Origin: Amycolatopsis sp. NBC_01480
Lineage (GTDB): Bacteria; Actinomycetota; Actinomycetes; Mycobacteriales; Pseudonocardiaceae
DNA: 64,000 bases
NCBI RefSeq assembly: GCF_036227205.1
Contig: NZ_CP109442.1
Location: 2,542,001-2,606,000 of the forward strand
Direction of reading: 5' to 3'
The notes below the pieces were generated by a model, which was not told the DNA's origin, did no database searches, and saw nothing but the letters and a program-made list of their open reading frames with translations. This document shows positions 18,066-28,160 of the stretch, piece by piece; within the stretch, counting starts at the first letter, position 1; each line of letters starts with the position of its first letter. The translations under genes and the position numbers were made by a program.

Positions 18066-18431
18066 TCAGGCCTTGCGGAACGGGTCGGCGGCAGACTGGT
18101 CGATCTCGTGGTACTTCGACATCGCCGTGACGATGCCCTGCTCGGCCGCCTCGTACTGGTCGAGCAGGTTCTTCAGCGCGGAGGCGTAGGAGTCCCCGCC
18201 GCCGTCGGCGCGCTGGACGAACTTCGCCGCCATCGCCTGGCCGACCGGGTTGGCCCCCAGCTTCGGCGGCTGCGCCAGCGAGCCCGAGCTGTTGAGCAGG
18301 GCCTCGATCGCGTCCTTGCCGGTGCGGATCTTGTTCAGCACGGTCTGTGCCGCGTCAGGATCGATGCCGACCTGACCGTTGGCGGCGGCGTTCTTGAACG
18401 CGTTGGCGTCGGCCAAGCTGCTGTTGCCCAT
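18066..18431 (-). CDS. Small ESX partner protein with YxxxD motif
   Basis: 121 residues, mostly helical. Near the end it has YHEID, which fits the YxxxD/E type VII export signal on one partner of secreted heterodimers. ATG 18431 is preceded by GGAGAGAGGG; the frame upstream of it is not supported. It lies 22 bases before the PPE-like gene, as PE or EspC-like partners do. I infer a PE/EspC-like role. Confidence 0.68.
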   Translation of the reverse strand: MGNSSLADANAFKNAAANGQVGIDPDAAQTVLNKIRTGKDAIEALLNSSGSLAQPPKLGANPVGQAMAAKFVQRADGGGDSYASALKNLLDQYEAAEQGIVTAMSKYHEIDQSAADPFRKA

Positions 18432-18617
18432 CTGCCCTCTCTCCGTTCCCCCGCGCGAGCTCGCCCCGCCCGCATGGCAATAGGTCTTCGCATAGGTTAA
18501 CGCACCTGGTCGGCACGTATGACGCGATCGCCCGACCCAGGGTTCCGTACCGGAGGTGATCGCCGCAACAAGGTTCGGCGAACCTGTGGACAAACGTTCT
18601 CCGCCATCCACACGCGC

Positions 18618-18646
18618 GAACGCCCGGTGAGGTTCACCGGGCGTTC
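18618..18646 (-). terminator. Hairpin after hpt
   Basis: GAACGCCCGGTGA (18618-18630) pairs with TCACCGGGCGTTC (18634-18646). No strong T run. Placed right after the hpt stop, so probably its terminator. Confidence 0.6.
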
Positions 18647-18647
18647 G

Positions 18648-19199
18648 TCACGACGTGTAGACGCGCGGGTCCAGCGTGCCGATGTAGGGCAGGTCGCGGT
18701 AGCGCTCGGCGTAGTCGAGGCCGTAGCCGACCACGAATTCGTTCGGGATGTCGAAGCCGATGTACTTCACCGGCACCTCCACCTTCACGGCGTCGGGCTT
18801 GCGCAGCAGCGAGACGACCTCGAGCGAGGCCGGATTCCGGCTCGCCAGGTTCTTCAGCAGCCACGACAGCGTCAGCCCGGAGTCGACGATGTCCTCGACG
18901 ATCAGGACGTGCCGCCCCGCGATGTCGCGGTCGAGGTCCTTGAGGATGCGCACCACCCCGGAAGACGACGTGGACGAGCCGTACGACGACACAGCCATGA
19001 ACTCCAGCTGGGTCGGCAACGGCAGCGCCCGCGCGAAGTCCGTCATGAACATGACGGCGCCCTTGAGGACGCCGACCAGCAGGAGTTCGCCCTGCCCGTT
19101 CTCGGGGTAATCCGCGGCGATCTTGGCCGCCAGCTCCGCGATCTTTTCGTTGATCTGCTGCTCGGTGATGAGCACGGAGGCGATCTCGCCCTCGTACAC
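18648..19199 (-). CDS. hpt: Hypoxanthine phosphoribosyltransferase
   Basis: 183 residues. Purine salvage: hypoxanthine or guanine plus PRPP to IMP or GMP. The PRPP loop [14 protein letters not shown], the [11 protein letters not shown] segment and the [20 protein letters not shown] end are diagnostic. GTG 19199 lies 3 bases after the tilS stop, indicating one transcript. The usual follower ftsH has been moved away by the ESX genes. Confidence 0.96.
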   Translation of the reverse strand: MYEGEIASVLITEQQINEKIAELAAKIAADYPENGQGELLLVGVLKGAVMFMTDFARALPLPTQLEFMAVSSYGSSTSSSGVVRILKDLDRDIAGRHVLIVEDIVDSGLTLSWLLKNLASRNPASLEVVSLLRKPDAVKVEVPVKYIGFDIPNEFVVGYGLDYAERYRDLPYIGTLDPRVYTS

Positions 19200-19202
19200 G
19201 GG

Positions 19203-20168
19203 TCATTCCCCTCGGGTGGTGGGTTCGGGTCCGTTCAGCGAGAGCCTGCCATGGCCCCGTCGCGCCTCCAACTTGCCCGGCAGCCAAACGCCGCCCTGCC
19301 CGCGCCAGCGGACGATGAGCGCGTCCACCGACCGCAGGTGCGCGTCGGTCAGTTCACGCACCCCGGAGTCCAGCAGCCACCTGCGGAGAACCCGCCGCCG
19401 CAGTGCCGCGGGCTCGGCGGCCAGCACGGCCACGTCCAGACCTTCGGCGCCGCCCGCGCGGGTGAGGATCCGGTCGGCCACTGTGTCCAACGCCTCGGTG
19501 TCGTCGCGCAGTTGCGCGGCCGTGCGGGCCAGCGCGGGGGCGACCCCGCCGGCGAGGACGTCCTCCAGCAGCGGCAAAACTTCGGCGCGGAGGCGGACGC
19601 GGGTGAAGCGAGGGTCGGCGTTGTGCGGGTCCTGCCACGGTTCGACGCCGAGTTCGGCGCAGGCCAGCCGCGTCTGCTCGCGGGTGATGCCGAGCAGCGG
19701 CCGTCCCCACGGCGGGTCGTGCGGCCGCATCCCTGCGAGCGACCGCGGACCGGAGCCGCGGCCGAGGCCCAGCAGGACGGTCTCGGCCTGGTCGTCGAGG
19801 GTGTGACCGAGCAACACGAGAGCCTCGCCACGGGCTTCGCGGAGCGCGCCGTACCTCGCGGTGCGCGCGGCCGCTTCGGGGCCGCCGCGTCCGTCTACGC
19901 GGACGGTGAGGACTTCGGCGCTCTCGACGCCGAGCTGCTTCGCGCGCGCCGCAGCCTCTTCGGCCACCTTCGCGGAGCCCGGCTGCAGGCCGTGGTCGAC
20001 GACGAGGGCGCGCGTCGGGATCTGCCGCAGCCGTCCGGCGTTCGCGGTCGCCTCGGCCAGCGCCAGTGAGTCCGCGCCGCCGGAGACGGCGACGCACAGC
20101 TCGGCGGGAAGCTCGACGGTGCCGAGGAAATCCCGCACCGCCTTGCGAACCGCCGCGACCGCGCTCAC
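19203..20168 (-). CDS. tilS: tRNA(Ile)-lysidine synthase
   Basis: 321 residues. Makes lysidine at C34 of the CAU-anticodon tRNA-Ile so that it reads AUA. The P-loop VSGGADSLAL and the LGHTLDDQAETVLL motif of the N-type ATP pyrophosphatase fold are present; a helical domain follows. The start GTG 20168 overlaps the upstream stop by 4 bases (GTGA). Length fits the short actinobacterial form. Confidence 0.94.
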   Translation of the reverse strand: MSAVAAVRKAVRDFLGTVELPAELCVAVSGGADSLALAEATANAGRLRQIPTRALVVDHGLQPGSAKVAEEAAARAKQLGVESAEVLTVRVDGRGGPEAAARTARYGALREARGEALVLLGHTLDDQAETVLLGLGRGSGPRSLAGMRPHDPPWGRPLLGITREQTRLACAELGVEPWQDPHNADPRFTRVRLRAEVLPLLEDVLAGGVAPALARTAAQLRDDTEALDTVADRILTRAGGAEGLDVAVLAAEPAALRRRVLRRWLLDSGVRELTDAHLRSVDALIVRWRGQGGVWLPGKLEARRGHGRLSLNGPEPTTRGE

Positions 20169-21214
20169 CCGTGCAGACGCCGTACCCAAGCCGCGGGATC
20201 GGTGATTTCGGCCCGGGTCGGGAGGGTGTTCGGCGAGCGCCAGACCGCGTTGAAGCCGTCCATGCCGACAGCGTCGACAACGTGCTTCGTGAACTTCGCG
20301 CCTTCTTCGTACTGCCGGATCTTCGCGTCCATGCCCAGCAACGCGCGCAGCATCCGGTCGAAGAGGCCTCCGCCCTTGCGACGCGCGGTGAAGCGCGAGC
20401 GGATCGTGTCGACGCTGGGCACGACCTGCGGGCCGACGGCGTCCATCACGTAGTCGGCGTGGCCCTCCAGCAGCGTCGAGAGCGCGAGAAGGCGATCGAA
20501 GACGGCGCGCTCTTTCGGCGACTGAAGGAGTTCGGCGATGCCGACGCACTTGCCCCGCTGCTTGAGCGCCTCCGGCAGCCGTCCGACCAGGTCGGACAGG
20601 CCGTCGGCGGAGTTGCCGGCGATGCCGGTGACCAGGCGCTCGACCTCGTCGGCGAAGTAGTCGCGCAGCCATCGCACGGCGGTGAACTGGAGGCGGTGCG
20701 TGCACTCGTGGAGGCAGACCCACAGCCGGAAGTCGCGTCCCGGCACCTGCATCGCCCGCTCCGCGGCCACGACGTTGGGCGCGACGAGCAGCAGCTCCCC
20801 TTCGCGCTCGGGGCCGCCGAAGGGGTCGTACTGGCCGAGCACGCGCGAAGCGAGGAAGGAAAGGACCAGCCCGGTCTGTACGCCGGCGCCGCCCGCGAGG
20901 ATCGGGCCCAGTGGTCCGCCCTGCGCCTCGGGCAGCGCGCGCCCGGTGAGCGCGTCGAGCCCGGACGCGGCCGCCCGCACCCACCCGGCCCGGTCGACCA
21001 CGGTGCCGGGCAGCAACGGCAGGTCCTGGCCGAGCCCGGTGAGCCCCCGCACGTGCCCTTCGGCCTCCGCAGTCAACTCCCGCAGGTCGACAACCGCCTG
21101 CTCGGCCACGTCCCGGGGCACCTGCGGCCCACCCCGCACGAGCAACGCCCCGGTGGACGCCGCGAGGTCCCAGTCGACCATCGGCCGCCGGTGGGTCTCG
21201 GTTTCCTGGCTCAC
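20165..21214 (-). CDS. Zinc-dependent metalloprotease, DUF2342/zincin_2 family
   Basis: 349 residues. The zinc motif is visible as WVCLHECTHRLQF (HExxH) near residue 170, after APNVVAAERAM. This family is found before tilS-hpt in most actinobacteria and is sometimes named F420-biosynthesis associated from gene context; its substrate is not known. GTG 21214 start. Overlaps tilS by 4 bases, so the two are probably translated together. Confidence 0.85.
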   Translation of the reverse strand: MSQETETHRRPMVDWDLAASTGALLVRGGPQVPRDVAEQAVVDLRELTAEAEGHVRGLTGLGQDLPLLPGTVVDRAGWVRAAASGLDALTGRALPEAQGGPLGPILAGGAGVQTGLVLSFLASRVLGQYDPFGGPEREGELLLVAPNVVAAERAMQVPGRDFRLWVCLHECTHRLQFTAVRWLRDYFADEVERLVTGIAGNSADGLSDLVGRLPEALKQRGKCVGIAELLQSPKERAVFDRLLALSTLLEGHADYVMDAVGPQVVPSVDTIRSRFTARRKGGGLFDRMLRALLGMDAKIRQYEEGAKFTKHVVDAVGMDGFNAVWRSPNTLPTRAEITDPAAWVRRLHG

Positions 21215-21670
21215 CCCTCTGACGCTACCCGGCCCGAGCGCCTTTTCCCGCCTGAGCGCGGGGTTCGGAGCGTGGTTGTGGTCATTTCGGATCCTCCGGC
21301 GCCGGAAAATGTCGTACCCGGGTGGTGCACTGGTTCCCGTGATGGAGACGAGGGGGTACCAGGTGTCGAGGTTCGCGGGGAGAACGTGTGTGGAAGGTGA
21401 GGTGGTGACCGGCTGAGTCGAGTGGGGAGGTGCGATGACGGCTGTGGCGGCTGTCGCGGTGTGGGTGCGCGGGCCGGGCGCGTAGGCCGGGCGCGTGGGG
21501 AGCGGGCTCGGCTGAGGCGGGGCGTTCGACTTTGCCTACTTTCCTTATGCGGCAACGGAAGTAGGCGCATGGCGAGCTGAGGTCGCATGCGGTGCGTGCG
21601 CCCGGTCGAAACCCGGGCACGCCGAGGTGGATGCGCTCGGGCCTTGCCTGGTAGCTCGGCCGACGGCGGC

Positions 21671-21993
21671 GCTCTGCGTCGGTTGTTCCGGTCAGTTTTG
21701 GCGGCGCTCTGCCCGGGTCGCTCCGGCCGGTCGCAGCGCCCTGCGCTGGCAGCTCCGGTCGACGGCAAAGCTCGGCGCCGGTCGCTCCGGCCGGCAGCAG
21801 CACCCTGCCCAGGCATTCCAGCCAGCCGCAGCGCGCAGCTCGGTCTGGCGCAGCGTGCTACCCAGGTGGCGCCGGTTCGACGCAGCTCTCTGCCTTGGCA
21901 ACTCCAGCCGCGGCAAACGCGGCCCAGCCAACGGCAGCGCGCGACCCCATTCAGGCACAGCGCGCTGCCCACTGGCTCCGGTCAGTGGCAGCC
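21671..21993. repeat. Degenerate tandem repeat, period about 32-35 bases
   Basis: Diverged units like GCTCTGCCCGGGTCGCTCCG plus a GGCCGGCGGCAGC end recur at about 21671, 21706, 21738, 21770, 21802, 21838 and 21887, and a final one at 21962 runs into the last codons of dacB. Spacing is 32-36 with one shorter step. It lies in the 767-base stretch 21215-21981, where I find no credible gene. The rest of that stretch (21215-21660) shows no feature I can support. Confidence 0.6.
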
Positions 21994-24900
21994 GCAGTTG
22001 CGCAGCGTCGTCGCCAGGACGTCGAGGGCCGCTTGGCCCGGGTTTTTGTCCGAGCCGTTCGACATGAAGGCGAAGACCAGGACCCGGTTGTCCTTGTCCA
22101 GTACGTAGCCGGCGAGGGTGTTCACCGACGTCAGGGTGCCCGTCTTGGCGCGGACCCAGCCCTTGCCCGCCGCGGAGTCGCCGGACTGGTAGCGCGGGCC
22201 GAGGGTGCCGGCCGGGCTGCCCGCGACCGGCAGGCCCGCGAGCAGCGGACGGAGCTTGGCCGTGTCCGCGGACTTGCCGTCCGGCGCGGCCGCCGCCGCC
22301 AGGATCTGCGCGAGCAGCCGCGCGGGCACTCGGTTCTGGTTGGACAGCCCGCTGGTGTCGAACAGCTGCAGGTTGCTCACGTCGAACCCGTGGTCCTGCA
22401 GCACCTTCTTCACGGAAGCGCCCGCGCCCGCGAACGACGGGTCGGCGCCGGCCGTGATGGCGACCTGGCGGCCGAGTGCGTCGGCGAGGACGTTGTCGGA
22501 GATCTGCAGCAGCGCGTAGGCCAGGTCCGGCAACGGCGCGGACTGGACCTGGCCGAGGACCTTCGCGCCGTCCGGCGCCTTGGCCGTGCCGCCCGCCTGC
22601 GCGCCGAGTTTGCCGGCGATCAGCTGGGCCAGCGCGGTGGCGGGCGTGCCCGAGCGCGGCGTCTCGTCGACCTTCGGGTTGATGCGGCCGCCGTCGGTCA
22701 TCGCGGGGACGATCGGCGCGCCGTAGGTCGACGGCGCGTCACCGGGTTCCCAGCCGGGGGCGGTCTGGGGGCCGGTGTAGGCGCTGAGGTCGAGCTGCAC
22801 CTTGCTGACGTCACCGCCGGTGGCCTTCTTGACCTGCGCGACGAGGTCGTCGACGTGCGCGTCACCCGGGTACAGCGGCGAGTCCGTGCCGATCGGCAGC
22901 GTGGTCAGCGTCGGGTCGCCGCCGCCGACGATGATCACCGTGCCGGGCTGCGCGCCCTGGACGATCTTCGTGGTCAGCCGCTTGGTCGGCTCCATCGAAA
23001 GCAGCGCGGCCGAAACGGTGAGGATCTTCGTGGTCGACGCCGGCGTCAGCGCCGTCGTGGACCCGTGGTCCCACAGCACATCGCCGGTGGCCGGGTCGAT
23101 CACGCTGCCGGTGAGCTGGGCGAGCGCCTTGTTGGCAGCCGGGCCCGACAGCGCGGACCCCACCCCGCCCGCCGACGGTCCCTGCCCCGTCGTATCCGGA
23201 CCGTGCAACGCGAGGCTGACCGACGCGGCATCCGGGATGTCGCTCTTGGGCGCGTTCGCCGGCGCCCACGGCAGGCCGAGCTTCGTGGACACCTTCGGCA
23301 TCGCCGCCGCGACGCCCACCGCCGCGAGCAGCAGCACCACAACGGCGCCGATGACCACCAGTTTCTTGCCACGCCTACGTTTCCGCGGCGGCTCGGCAGG
23401 CGAGTACGGCTCGTACGGGGGGTCTTGGGGCGGCTCGTCGGCGTACCCGCGGTCGTCGGCCGGGTCGTGGTCCTGGGGCGCGTACTGGCCCTGCTGACTC
23501 TGCTGACCGGGCTGACCGGGCTGACCGGGTAGGCCGGGCTGACCGGAAAGCAGCGGAAAGCCCTCGCTGGGCCGCTCGATCCCGACGGTCGCCTCCGCCG
23601 GGAACTGCTCCCCAGACGGCTCGATCCGCATCGGCCGAGCCTGGTTCACCGAAGACGACGCCGAAGGCACCATCCCCCGCGGCGGCTCGGGCGGCAGGCC
23701 CCGCCGGTCCCCGGGCTCGTCGCCGCGCCCCTCCCGCACGTCGATCTGCTGCGACCAGCCGCCGGGCCGCTGACCCGGTGGGCCGTCATTGCGGAATTGG
23801 TCCGGCCCCTCGCTGCGGAAGCTGTTCCACCGCTGCTCTTCGCGGCTCCCGTCGCGCCGGGCGTCGCCAGGTCGCTGGTTGTCCGGCCGCTGGCCCTCGG
23901 GCCGCTGGTTATCGGGCCGCTGATTGTCGGCACGCTGGCCATCGGGCCGTTGGCTGTCGGGCCACTGGCCGTCGGGTCGCTGGCCCGCGGACCGCTGGCT
24001 GTCAGAGCGCTGGCCATCGGGTCGCTGATTGTCGGCGCGTTGGCCATCAGGTCGTTGATTGTCGGGCCACTGGCCCTCAGGGCGTTGACCCTCGGAGCGT
24101 TGGCTGTCAGGTCGCTGGTCGTCCGGGTTCTGCCCGGCGGAGCGCTGACCCTCGGGGTACTGGCCGGCGGGGCGCTGGCTGCCGGGTCCGTCCGGGCGCG
24201 GACCGGCAGGGCCACCGTCCTGGCGCTGGCCGACGCCCTCGCTACGGGAGCTGTCCGACCGCTCGTCGGCGGGTTTGGTGTGGTGATCGATCCAGAGGGA
24301 GTCCGGACGGCGCTGGGCTTCCTGGTCCGGCTGGCCGCTGTGCCGGTCCGTCCACAGTGACTCCGCCGGCTGGTCGCCACGGCCCTGTGGCGCCTGCTGA
24401 TCGCCGCGGCTTTGCGGCTCGCCGGTCAGCTCCTCGCGACGATCAGTCCAGATCGACAGCGGACGAGCCCCCTCGCCCTGCGCCTCGCCCTTCCGCGCCG
24501 GACGCTCGACCGGAACCCACGGCACCTGCTGCGGACGGACCGGCAACTGCTGCGTCGACTGGTCCGGCCGCTCCGCCTGAGACTCCGCCTGGGACGGCCG
24601 GTTCTGCTGCTTCGCCTGGCTCTGCTGGTTTTGCTGATTCGCCTGGCCCTGCTGGTTCGCCTGGCTCTGTTGGTTTTGTTGGTTCGCCTGGCTCTGTTGG
24701 TTTTGTTGGGGCGCCTGGCTCTGTTGGTTTTGTTGGGGCGCCTGGCCCTGCTGCTCCGGCTGGTTCGATTGAGACGGCTGGTTCTGCTGGGACGACCGCC
24801 CCTGGTCCCCCTGCGATGACTGCGCCACCCCAGGGCCTTGCCCCTGAGCCTGCTGCGGCTGCTGCGGCCTCCAGATCTGCTGGGGCTGCTGGGGCTGCTG

Positions 24901-25581
24901 GGGCTGAGATTGAGCACCTTGCTGATCGCCAGCGCGGCTGGAGTCGGCTGCGCGCGAGTCGCTGCCCGAACGATCGGCGCCCTCCTGCCGCGGCGACTGA
25001 GGTGACGGCTGGGGCTGCTGAGCCTGCGGCCCCTGAGACGGCGGCGGCCACGACTGCGACTGCGCCGAACCCTGCCCCGGTGAAACCCGCCCCGGCTGAC
25101 CGCCGGAACCCCGCGGGCCGCCCTGCCCCAGCGAGCCCGCCCCGGGCTGTCCCCCGGAACCCGACTGGCCTCCCGGCCCGGACGAACCCGAACCTGACTG
25201 GCTCCCGGAACCCTGCTGACTGCCCGACCCCGGCTGCCCACCAGCGCCCTGCACACCAACGCCCTGGCCACCAGCCCCCGGCGAACCAGGCGCCGACGAC
25301 CCACCCCCACCAGACCCACCCGAACCAGGCCCGCCCGAACCAGCCGAACCCGAGCCCTGCTCCAACCCGTCATCAGGTGTGTTCACCCCCGGAATCAGGT
25401 CCGGTGGCACGTTCGGCTTGAACCAGGAGCCGGGCGGGCCGGGTGTGACGTTCGGCACGGCGAGCCGGTCGGTGACGGTCTGGCCGGGCTTCGGGATCGG
25501 GAGGCGAGCCGTCGCGCCGCCGCCGCGTGACGACGTGTCCTCGTCACCATCGGGCCACATCGGCTGGTCGTTGTCCGGCAC
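21982..25581 (-). CDS. dacB: D-alanyl-D-alanine carboxypeptidase (PBP4 type) with giant disordered N-terminus
   Basis: 1199 residues. The C-terminal 440 residues are a class C penicillin-binding protein: STTK (SxxK) in [28 protein letters not shown] (SDN) and [16 protein letters not shown] (KTG). It trims peptidoglycan pentapeptides and cross-links outside the cell. One membrane helix near residue 740 ([15 protein letters not shown]) precedes it. The roughly 735 residues before the helix are predicted cytoplasmic and disordered: Gly/Ser, then Gln/Asn runs (NQQSQANQQ), then many RPDGQR/RPDNQR units. GTG 25581 is preceded by GAAGGAG; the longer open frame upstream has no such support. The head is far longer than in typical homologues. 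Confidence 0.88.
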   Translation of the reverse strand: MPDNDQPMWPDGDEDTSSRGGGATARLPIPKPGQTVTDRLAVPNVTPGPPGSWFKPNVPPDLIPGVNTPDDGLEQGSGSAGSGGPGSGGSGGGGSSAPGSPGAGGQGVGVQGAGGQPGSGSQQGSGSQSGSGSSGPGGQSGSGGQPGAGSLGQGGPRGSGGQPGRVSPGQGSAQSQSWPPPSQGPQAQQPQPSPQSPRQEGADRSGSDSRAADSSRAGDQQGAQSQPQQPQQPQQIWRPQQPQQAQGQGPGVAQSSQGDQGRSSQQNQPSQSNQPEQQGQAPQQNQQSQAPQQNQQSQANQQNQQSQANQQGQANQQNQQSQAKQQNRPSQAESQAERPDQSTQQLPVRPQQVPWVPVERPARKGEAQGEGARPLSIWTDRREELTGEPQSRGDQQAPQGRGDQPAESLWTDRHSGQPDQEAQRRPDSLWIDHHTKPADERSDSSRSEGVGQRQDGGPAGPRPDGPGSQRPAGQYPEGQRSAGQNPDDQRPDSQRSEGQRPEGQWPDNQRPDGQRADNQRPDGQRSDSQRSAGQRPDGQWPDSQRPDGQRADNQRPDNQRPEGQRPDNQRPGDARRDGSREEQRWNSFRSEGPDQFRNDGPPGQRPGGWSQQIDVREGRGDEPGDRRGLPPEPPRGMVPSASSSVNQARPMRIEPSGEQFPAEATVGIERPSEGFPLLSGQPGLPGQPGQPGQQSQQGQYAPQDHDPADDRGYADEPPQDPPYEPYSPAEPPRKRRRGKKLVVIGAVVVLLLAAVGVAAAMPKVSTKLGLPWAPANAPKSDIPDAASVSLALHGPDTTGQGPSAGGVGSALSGPAANKALAQLTGSVIDPATGDVLWDHGSTTALTPASTTKILTVSAALLSMEPTKRLTTKIVQGAQPGTVIIVGGGDPTLTTLPIGTDSPLYPGDAHVDDLVAQVKKATGGDVSKVQLDLSAYTGPQTAPGWEPGDAPSTYGAPIVPAMTDGGRINPKVDETPRSGTPATALAQLIAGKLGAQAGGTAKAPDGAKVLGQVQSAPLPDLAYALLQISDNVLADALGRQVAITAGADPSFAGAGASVKKVLQDHGFDVSNLQLFDTSGLSNQNRVPARLLAQILAAAAAPDGKSADTAKLRPLLAGLPVAGSPAGTLGPRYQSGDSAAGKGWVRAKTGTLTSVNTLAGYVLDKDNRVLVFAFMSNGSDKNPGQAALDVLATTLRNCGCH

Positions 25582-25753
25582 CCACCACTCCTTCTCACCT
25601 GCCCCGGGAGGGGCCAAGCTCACATGCCGCCTAGCCGACATCCATGGGACCGACCGGCGGGGCGTAGTCCACACTAGTGACGTCAATGAGGTGATTACGG
25701 TTGCCGCCCACGACGCGTGGGATACCGAGATTCGAGAAGTAGCGAGGACGGCC

Positions 25754-26269
25754 GTGGAGTTCGACGTCACGATCGAGATCCCCAAAGGGGAACGCAACAA
25801 GTACGAGGTCGACCACAAGACCGGGCGCATCAAACTGGACCGGACCCTGTTCACCGCGACCCAGTACCCGGCCGACTACGGCTTCATCGACGACACCCTC
25901 GGCCAGGACGGCGACCCGCTGGACGTGCTCGTGCTGGTCCAGGAGCCGACCTTCCCGGGCTGCCTGATCCGCTGCCGCGCGATCGGCATGTTCCGGATGA
26001 CCGACGAGAAGGGCCCGGACGACAAGGTCCTCGCCATCCCGACGAACGACCCGCGCCTCGAGCACCTGCGCGACATCCACCACCTCAACGAGTTCCACAA
26101 GCTCGAGATCCAGCACTTCTTCGAGGTCTACAAGGACCTCGAGCCGGGCAAGAGCGTCGAGGGCTCGTCGTGGGTCGGGCGGGCCGAGGCCGAGGCCGAG
26201 ATCAAGCGCTCCTACGAGCGTGAGGTCGACCGCCTCGCCAAGCTCGAGGTCGACGGCGCCGAGCACTGA
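25754..26269 (+). CDS. ppa: Inorganic pyrophosphatase
   Basis: 171 residues, family I, hexameric in bacteria. Hydrolyses PPi and so pulls biosynthesis forward. Motifs: [36 protein letters not shown] with the metal-binding Asp cluster, and TNDPRL. GTG 25754 is the start because family similarity begins at [10 protein letters not shown]; the in-frame extension to 25379 overlaps dacB. It is divergent from dacB, with 172 bases shared. Confidence 0.95.
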   Translation: MEFDVTIEIPKGERNKYEVDHKTGRIKLDRTLFTATQYPADYGFIDDTLGQDGDPLDVLVLVQEPTFPGCLIRCRAIGMFRMTDEKGPDDKVLAIPTNDPRLEHLRDIHHLNEFHKLEIQHFFEVYKDLEPGKSVEGSSWVGRAEAEAEIKRSYEREVDRLAKLEVDGAEH

Positions 26270-26282
26270 CAGCCGACGCAAG

Positions 26283-26316
26283 AAGGGCCGTTCACTCAAC
26301 CGAGTGAACGGCCCTT
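26283..26316. terminator. Bidirectional terminator between ppa and the efflux pump
   Basis: 15-base perfect stem AAGGGCCGTTCACTC (26283-26297) with GAGTGAACGGCCCTT (26302-26316) between convergent genes. Confidence 0.85.
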
Positions 26317-26337
26317 CGGCGTTTTAGTGGAACCGGC

Positions 26338-27984
26338 TCAGTGCGCCAGCGCCAGCTGGGCCGCGTCTTCCTCCGAGCGCTGCTCCATCGCCGACTTGTC
26401 CGACAGCGGCTTCTCCTTCAGCAGCCAGACCAGCGCGAAGCCGATCGTCAGCACGATCCCGCCGGCCACGAACACCGTGCTCATCGAGCTGGCGAACCCT
26501 TCCAGGATCGGCCGTGCGAGCACCGGGTCGAGCGAGGAGAGGAACGACGTGTCGTTGACGTCGAGGCCGCCCGCCATCTGCTTCGCGAACTCCGGGTGCT
26601 GCGCCAGGGCCGCCACGTAGGACGGGGTGGCCAGCGCCGAGCGAACGGCCGCCGCGATCCGGTCGCCGACCGTGGCGAACAGGATCGAGAGGAACACCGC
26701 GGTGCCCGCCGTGCCGCCGATCTGCCGGAAGAACGTGGCCGAGGAGGTCGCCACGCCGATGTCCCGGGGCGAGACGTCGTTGGTGGCCGCCAGCTGCAGC
26801 GTCTGCATCGAGGACCCGAGGCCGAGCCCCATCACGAACGCGATCGCCATGACCACGCCGAGCGGGGTGTCGACGCCGATCGTGGCGAGCCCGAACAGGG
26901 CCGCCGCCATCAGGCCGAGCCCGGTCACGGCGAACGCCTTGTACCGGCCGGTCCGCGAGATCAGCGCGCCGCTGCCGAGGCTGGCGACCATGATCCCGAG
27001 CGTCAGCGGCAGCATCTGCAGTCCGGCCTGGGTCGGCGAAGCGCCCTTGACGATCTGCAGGTACAGCGGCAGCGACATCATCGCGCCGAACATCCCGATG
27101 CCCTGGATCACCGTGACCATCGTCGCCACCCGGAACACCGGCCGGCTGAACAGCCGCAACGGCAGCAGGGCGGCGTCGCCCATGCGGCGTTCCTGCAGGA
27201 TGAACAGCACCACGCCGATCAGGCCGACCGCGTACATCGCCAGCGACGTGGGCGAGCCCCAGCCCCACTCACGGCCCTGTTCGGCGACGACCAGCAGCGG
27301 CACCAGGCCGAGCGCCAGCGCACCGGCGCCGAGGAAGTCGACACGCTGCTTGACGCGCACGTGCGGGAGGTTCAGCACCTTGCTGACCACGACCAGCGCG
27401 GCCAGCGCGATCGGCACGTTCACCAGGAACACCCAGCGCCAGCCGGTGAGACCGGCGAACGAGTCGAGGCCGGCGAAGAAGCCGCCGACGACCGGGCCCG
27501 CGACGCTCGAGATGCCGAAGACCGCCATGAAGTAGCCCTGGTACTTGCTGCGCTCACGCGGCGCGGTGATGTCGGTGATGATCGCCAGCGCGAGCGACAT
27601 CAGGCCGCCGGCGCCGAGGCCCTGGAACGCGCGGAACGCGGCCAGCTCGTACATCGAGCTCGCCATGCCGCTGGCCAGTGAGCCGACGAGGAACAGCGAG
27701 ATCGCCGTCAGGTACATCGGCTTGCGGCCGAAGAGGTCGGACAGCTTGCCGTACAGCGGCGTCGAAAGCGTCGCGGTGATCAGGTAGGCCGTGGTGGCCC
27801 AGGCCTGGAGGCTCTGCCCGTGCAGTTCGTCGGCGATCGTCTTCATCGCCGACGAGACGATGGTCTGGTCGAGTGCGGCCAGGAACATGCCGAGCATCAG
27901 CCCGGACAGCACGGTGAGGATCTGGCGGTGCGAAAGCCGGCCGTTCGTCGCGGCGCCCCCTTCCGCGGTGATGGTGTCGCTCAT
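26338..27984 (-). CDS. MFS drug efflux transporter, DHA2 (14-helix) family
   Basis: 548 residues with about 14 membrane helices. Motif A between helices 2 and 3 reads GKLSDLFGRKP, motif B/C regions include LGAGGLMSLALAIITD and GPVVGGFFAG, the antiporter signature. Helix 1 has LDQTIVSSAM, usual for EmrB/QacA proteins. Proton-driven export of hydrophobic drugs or secondary metabolites is expected; the substrate is unknown. No regulator lies next to it, but its upstream region is full of inverted repeats (28007-28046). Confidence 0.88.
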   Translation of the reverse strand: MSDTITAEGGAATNGRLSHRQILTVLSGLMLGMFLAALDQTIVSSAMKTIADELHGQSLQAWATTAYLITATLSTPLYGKLSDLFGRKPMYLTAISLFLVGSLASGMASSMYELAAFRAFQGLGAGGLMSLALAIITDITAPRERSKYQGYFMAVFGISSVAGPVVGGFFAGLDSFAGLTGWRWVFLVNVPIALAALVVVSKVLNLPHVRVKQRVDFLGAGALALGLVPLLVVAEQGREWGWGSPTSLAMYAVGLIGVVLFILQERRMGDAALLPLRLFSRPVFRVATMVTVIQGIGMFGAMMSLPLYLQIVKGASPTQAGLQMLPLTLGIMVASLGSGALISRTGRYKAFAVTGLGLMAAALFGLATIGVDTPLGVVMAIAFVMGLGLGSSMQTLQLAATNDVSPRDIGVATSSATFFRQIGGTAGTAVFLSILFATVGDRIAAAVRSALATPSYVAALAQHPEFAKQMAGGLDVNDTSFLSSLDPVLARPILEGFASSMSTVFVAGGIVLTIGFALVWLLKEKPLSDKSAMEQRSEEDAAQLALAH

Positions 27985-28006
27985 CGGGTCTCCCTGAGGT
28001 TCCGGA

Positions 28007-28046
28007 GTAGTTGCTTGTACCCCTCAACTACTTGCCGGATGCAAGT
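28007..28046 (-). promoter_or_regulatory. Operator-like inverted repeats before the efflux gene
   Basis: GTAGTTG (28007-28013) and CAACTAC (28025-28031) form one inverted repeat; ACTTGC (28030-28035) and GCAAGT (28041-28046) form a second that overlaps it. More TTGCTTG/CAAGCAA words lie around it. This looks like overlapping sites for a dimeric TetR- or MarR-like repressor of the pump. The regulator is not identified. Confidence 0.55.
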
Positions 28047-28113
28047 GTTCCCGAAAAGCTTGTATTGGGCAAGCAAATTACCCTGTGACGCTCGTCTCCG
28101 GCCGCTGACCAGC

Positions 28114-28145
28114 AAAAAGGGCCGTCCGCGGGAAGCGGACGGCCC
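28114..28145 (-). terminator. glyA intrinsic terminator
   Basis: GGGCCGTCCGC (28119-28129) pairs with GCGGACGGCCC (28135-28145), followed on the minus strand by five T. Confidence 0.85.
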
Positions 28146-28160
28146 TCTCGGCGGTGAGCG

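Noticed and set aside
21211..21972. Open frames on both strands in the gap before dacB
   Set aside because: Composition follows the degenerate repeat; no start signal or known domain.
23778..25421. Long plus-strand open frame (547 codons) opposite the head of dacB
   Set aside because: It mirrors the repetitive, G+C-rich dacB coding strand, is low in complexity, has no ribosome site and no recognisable domain.
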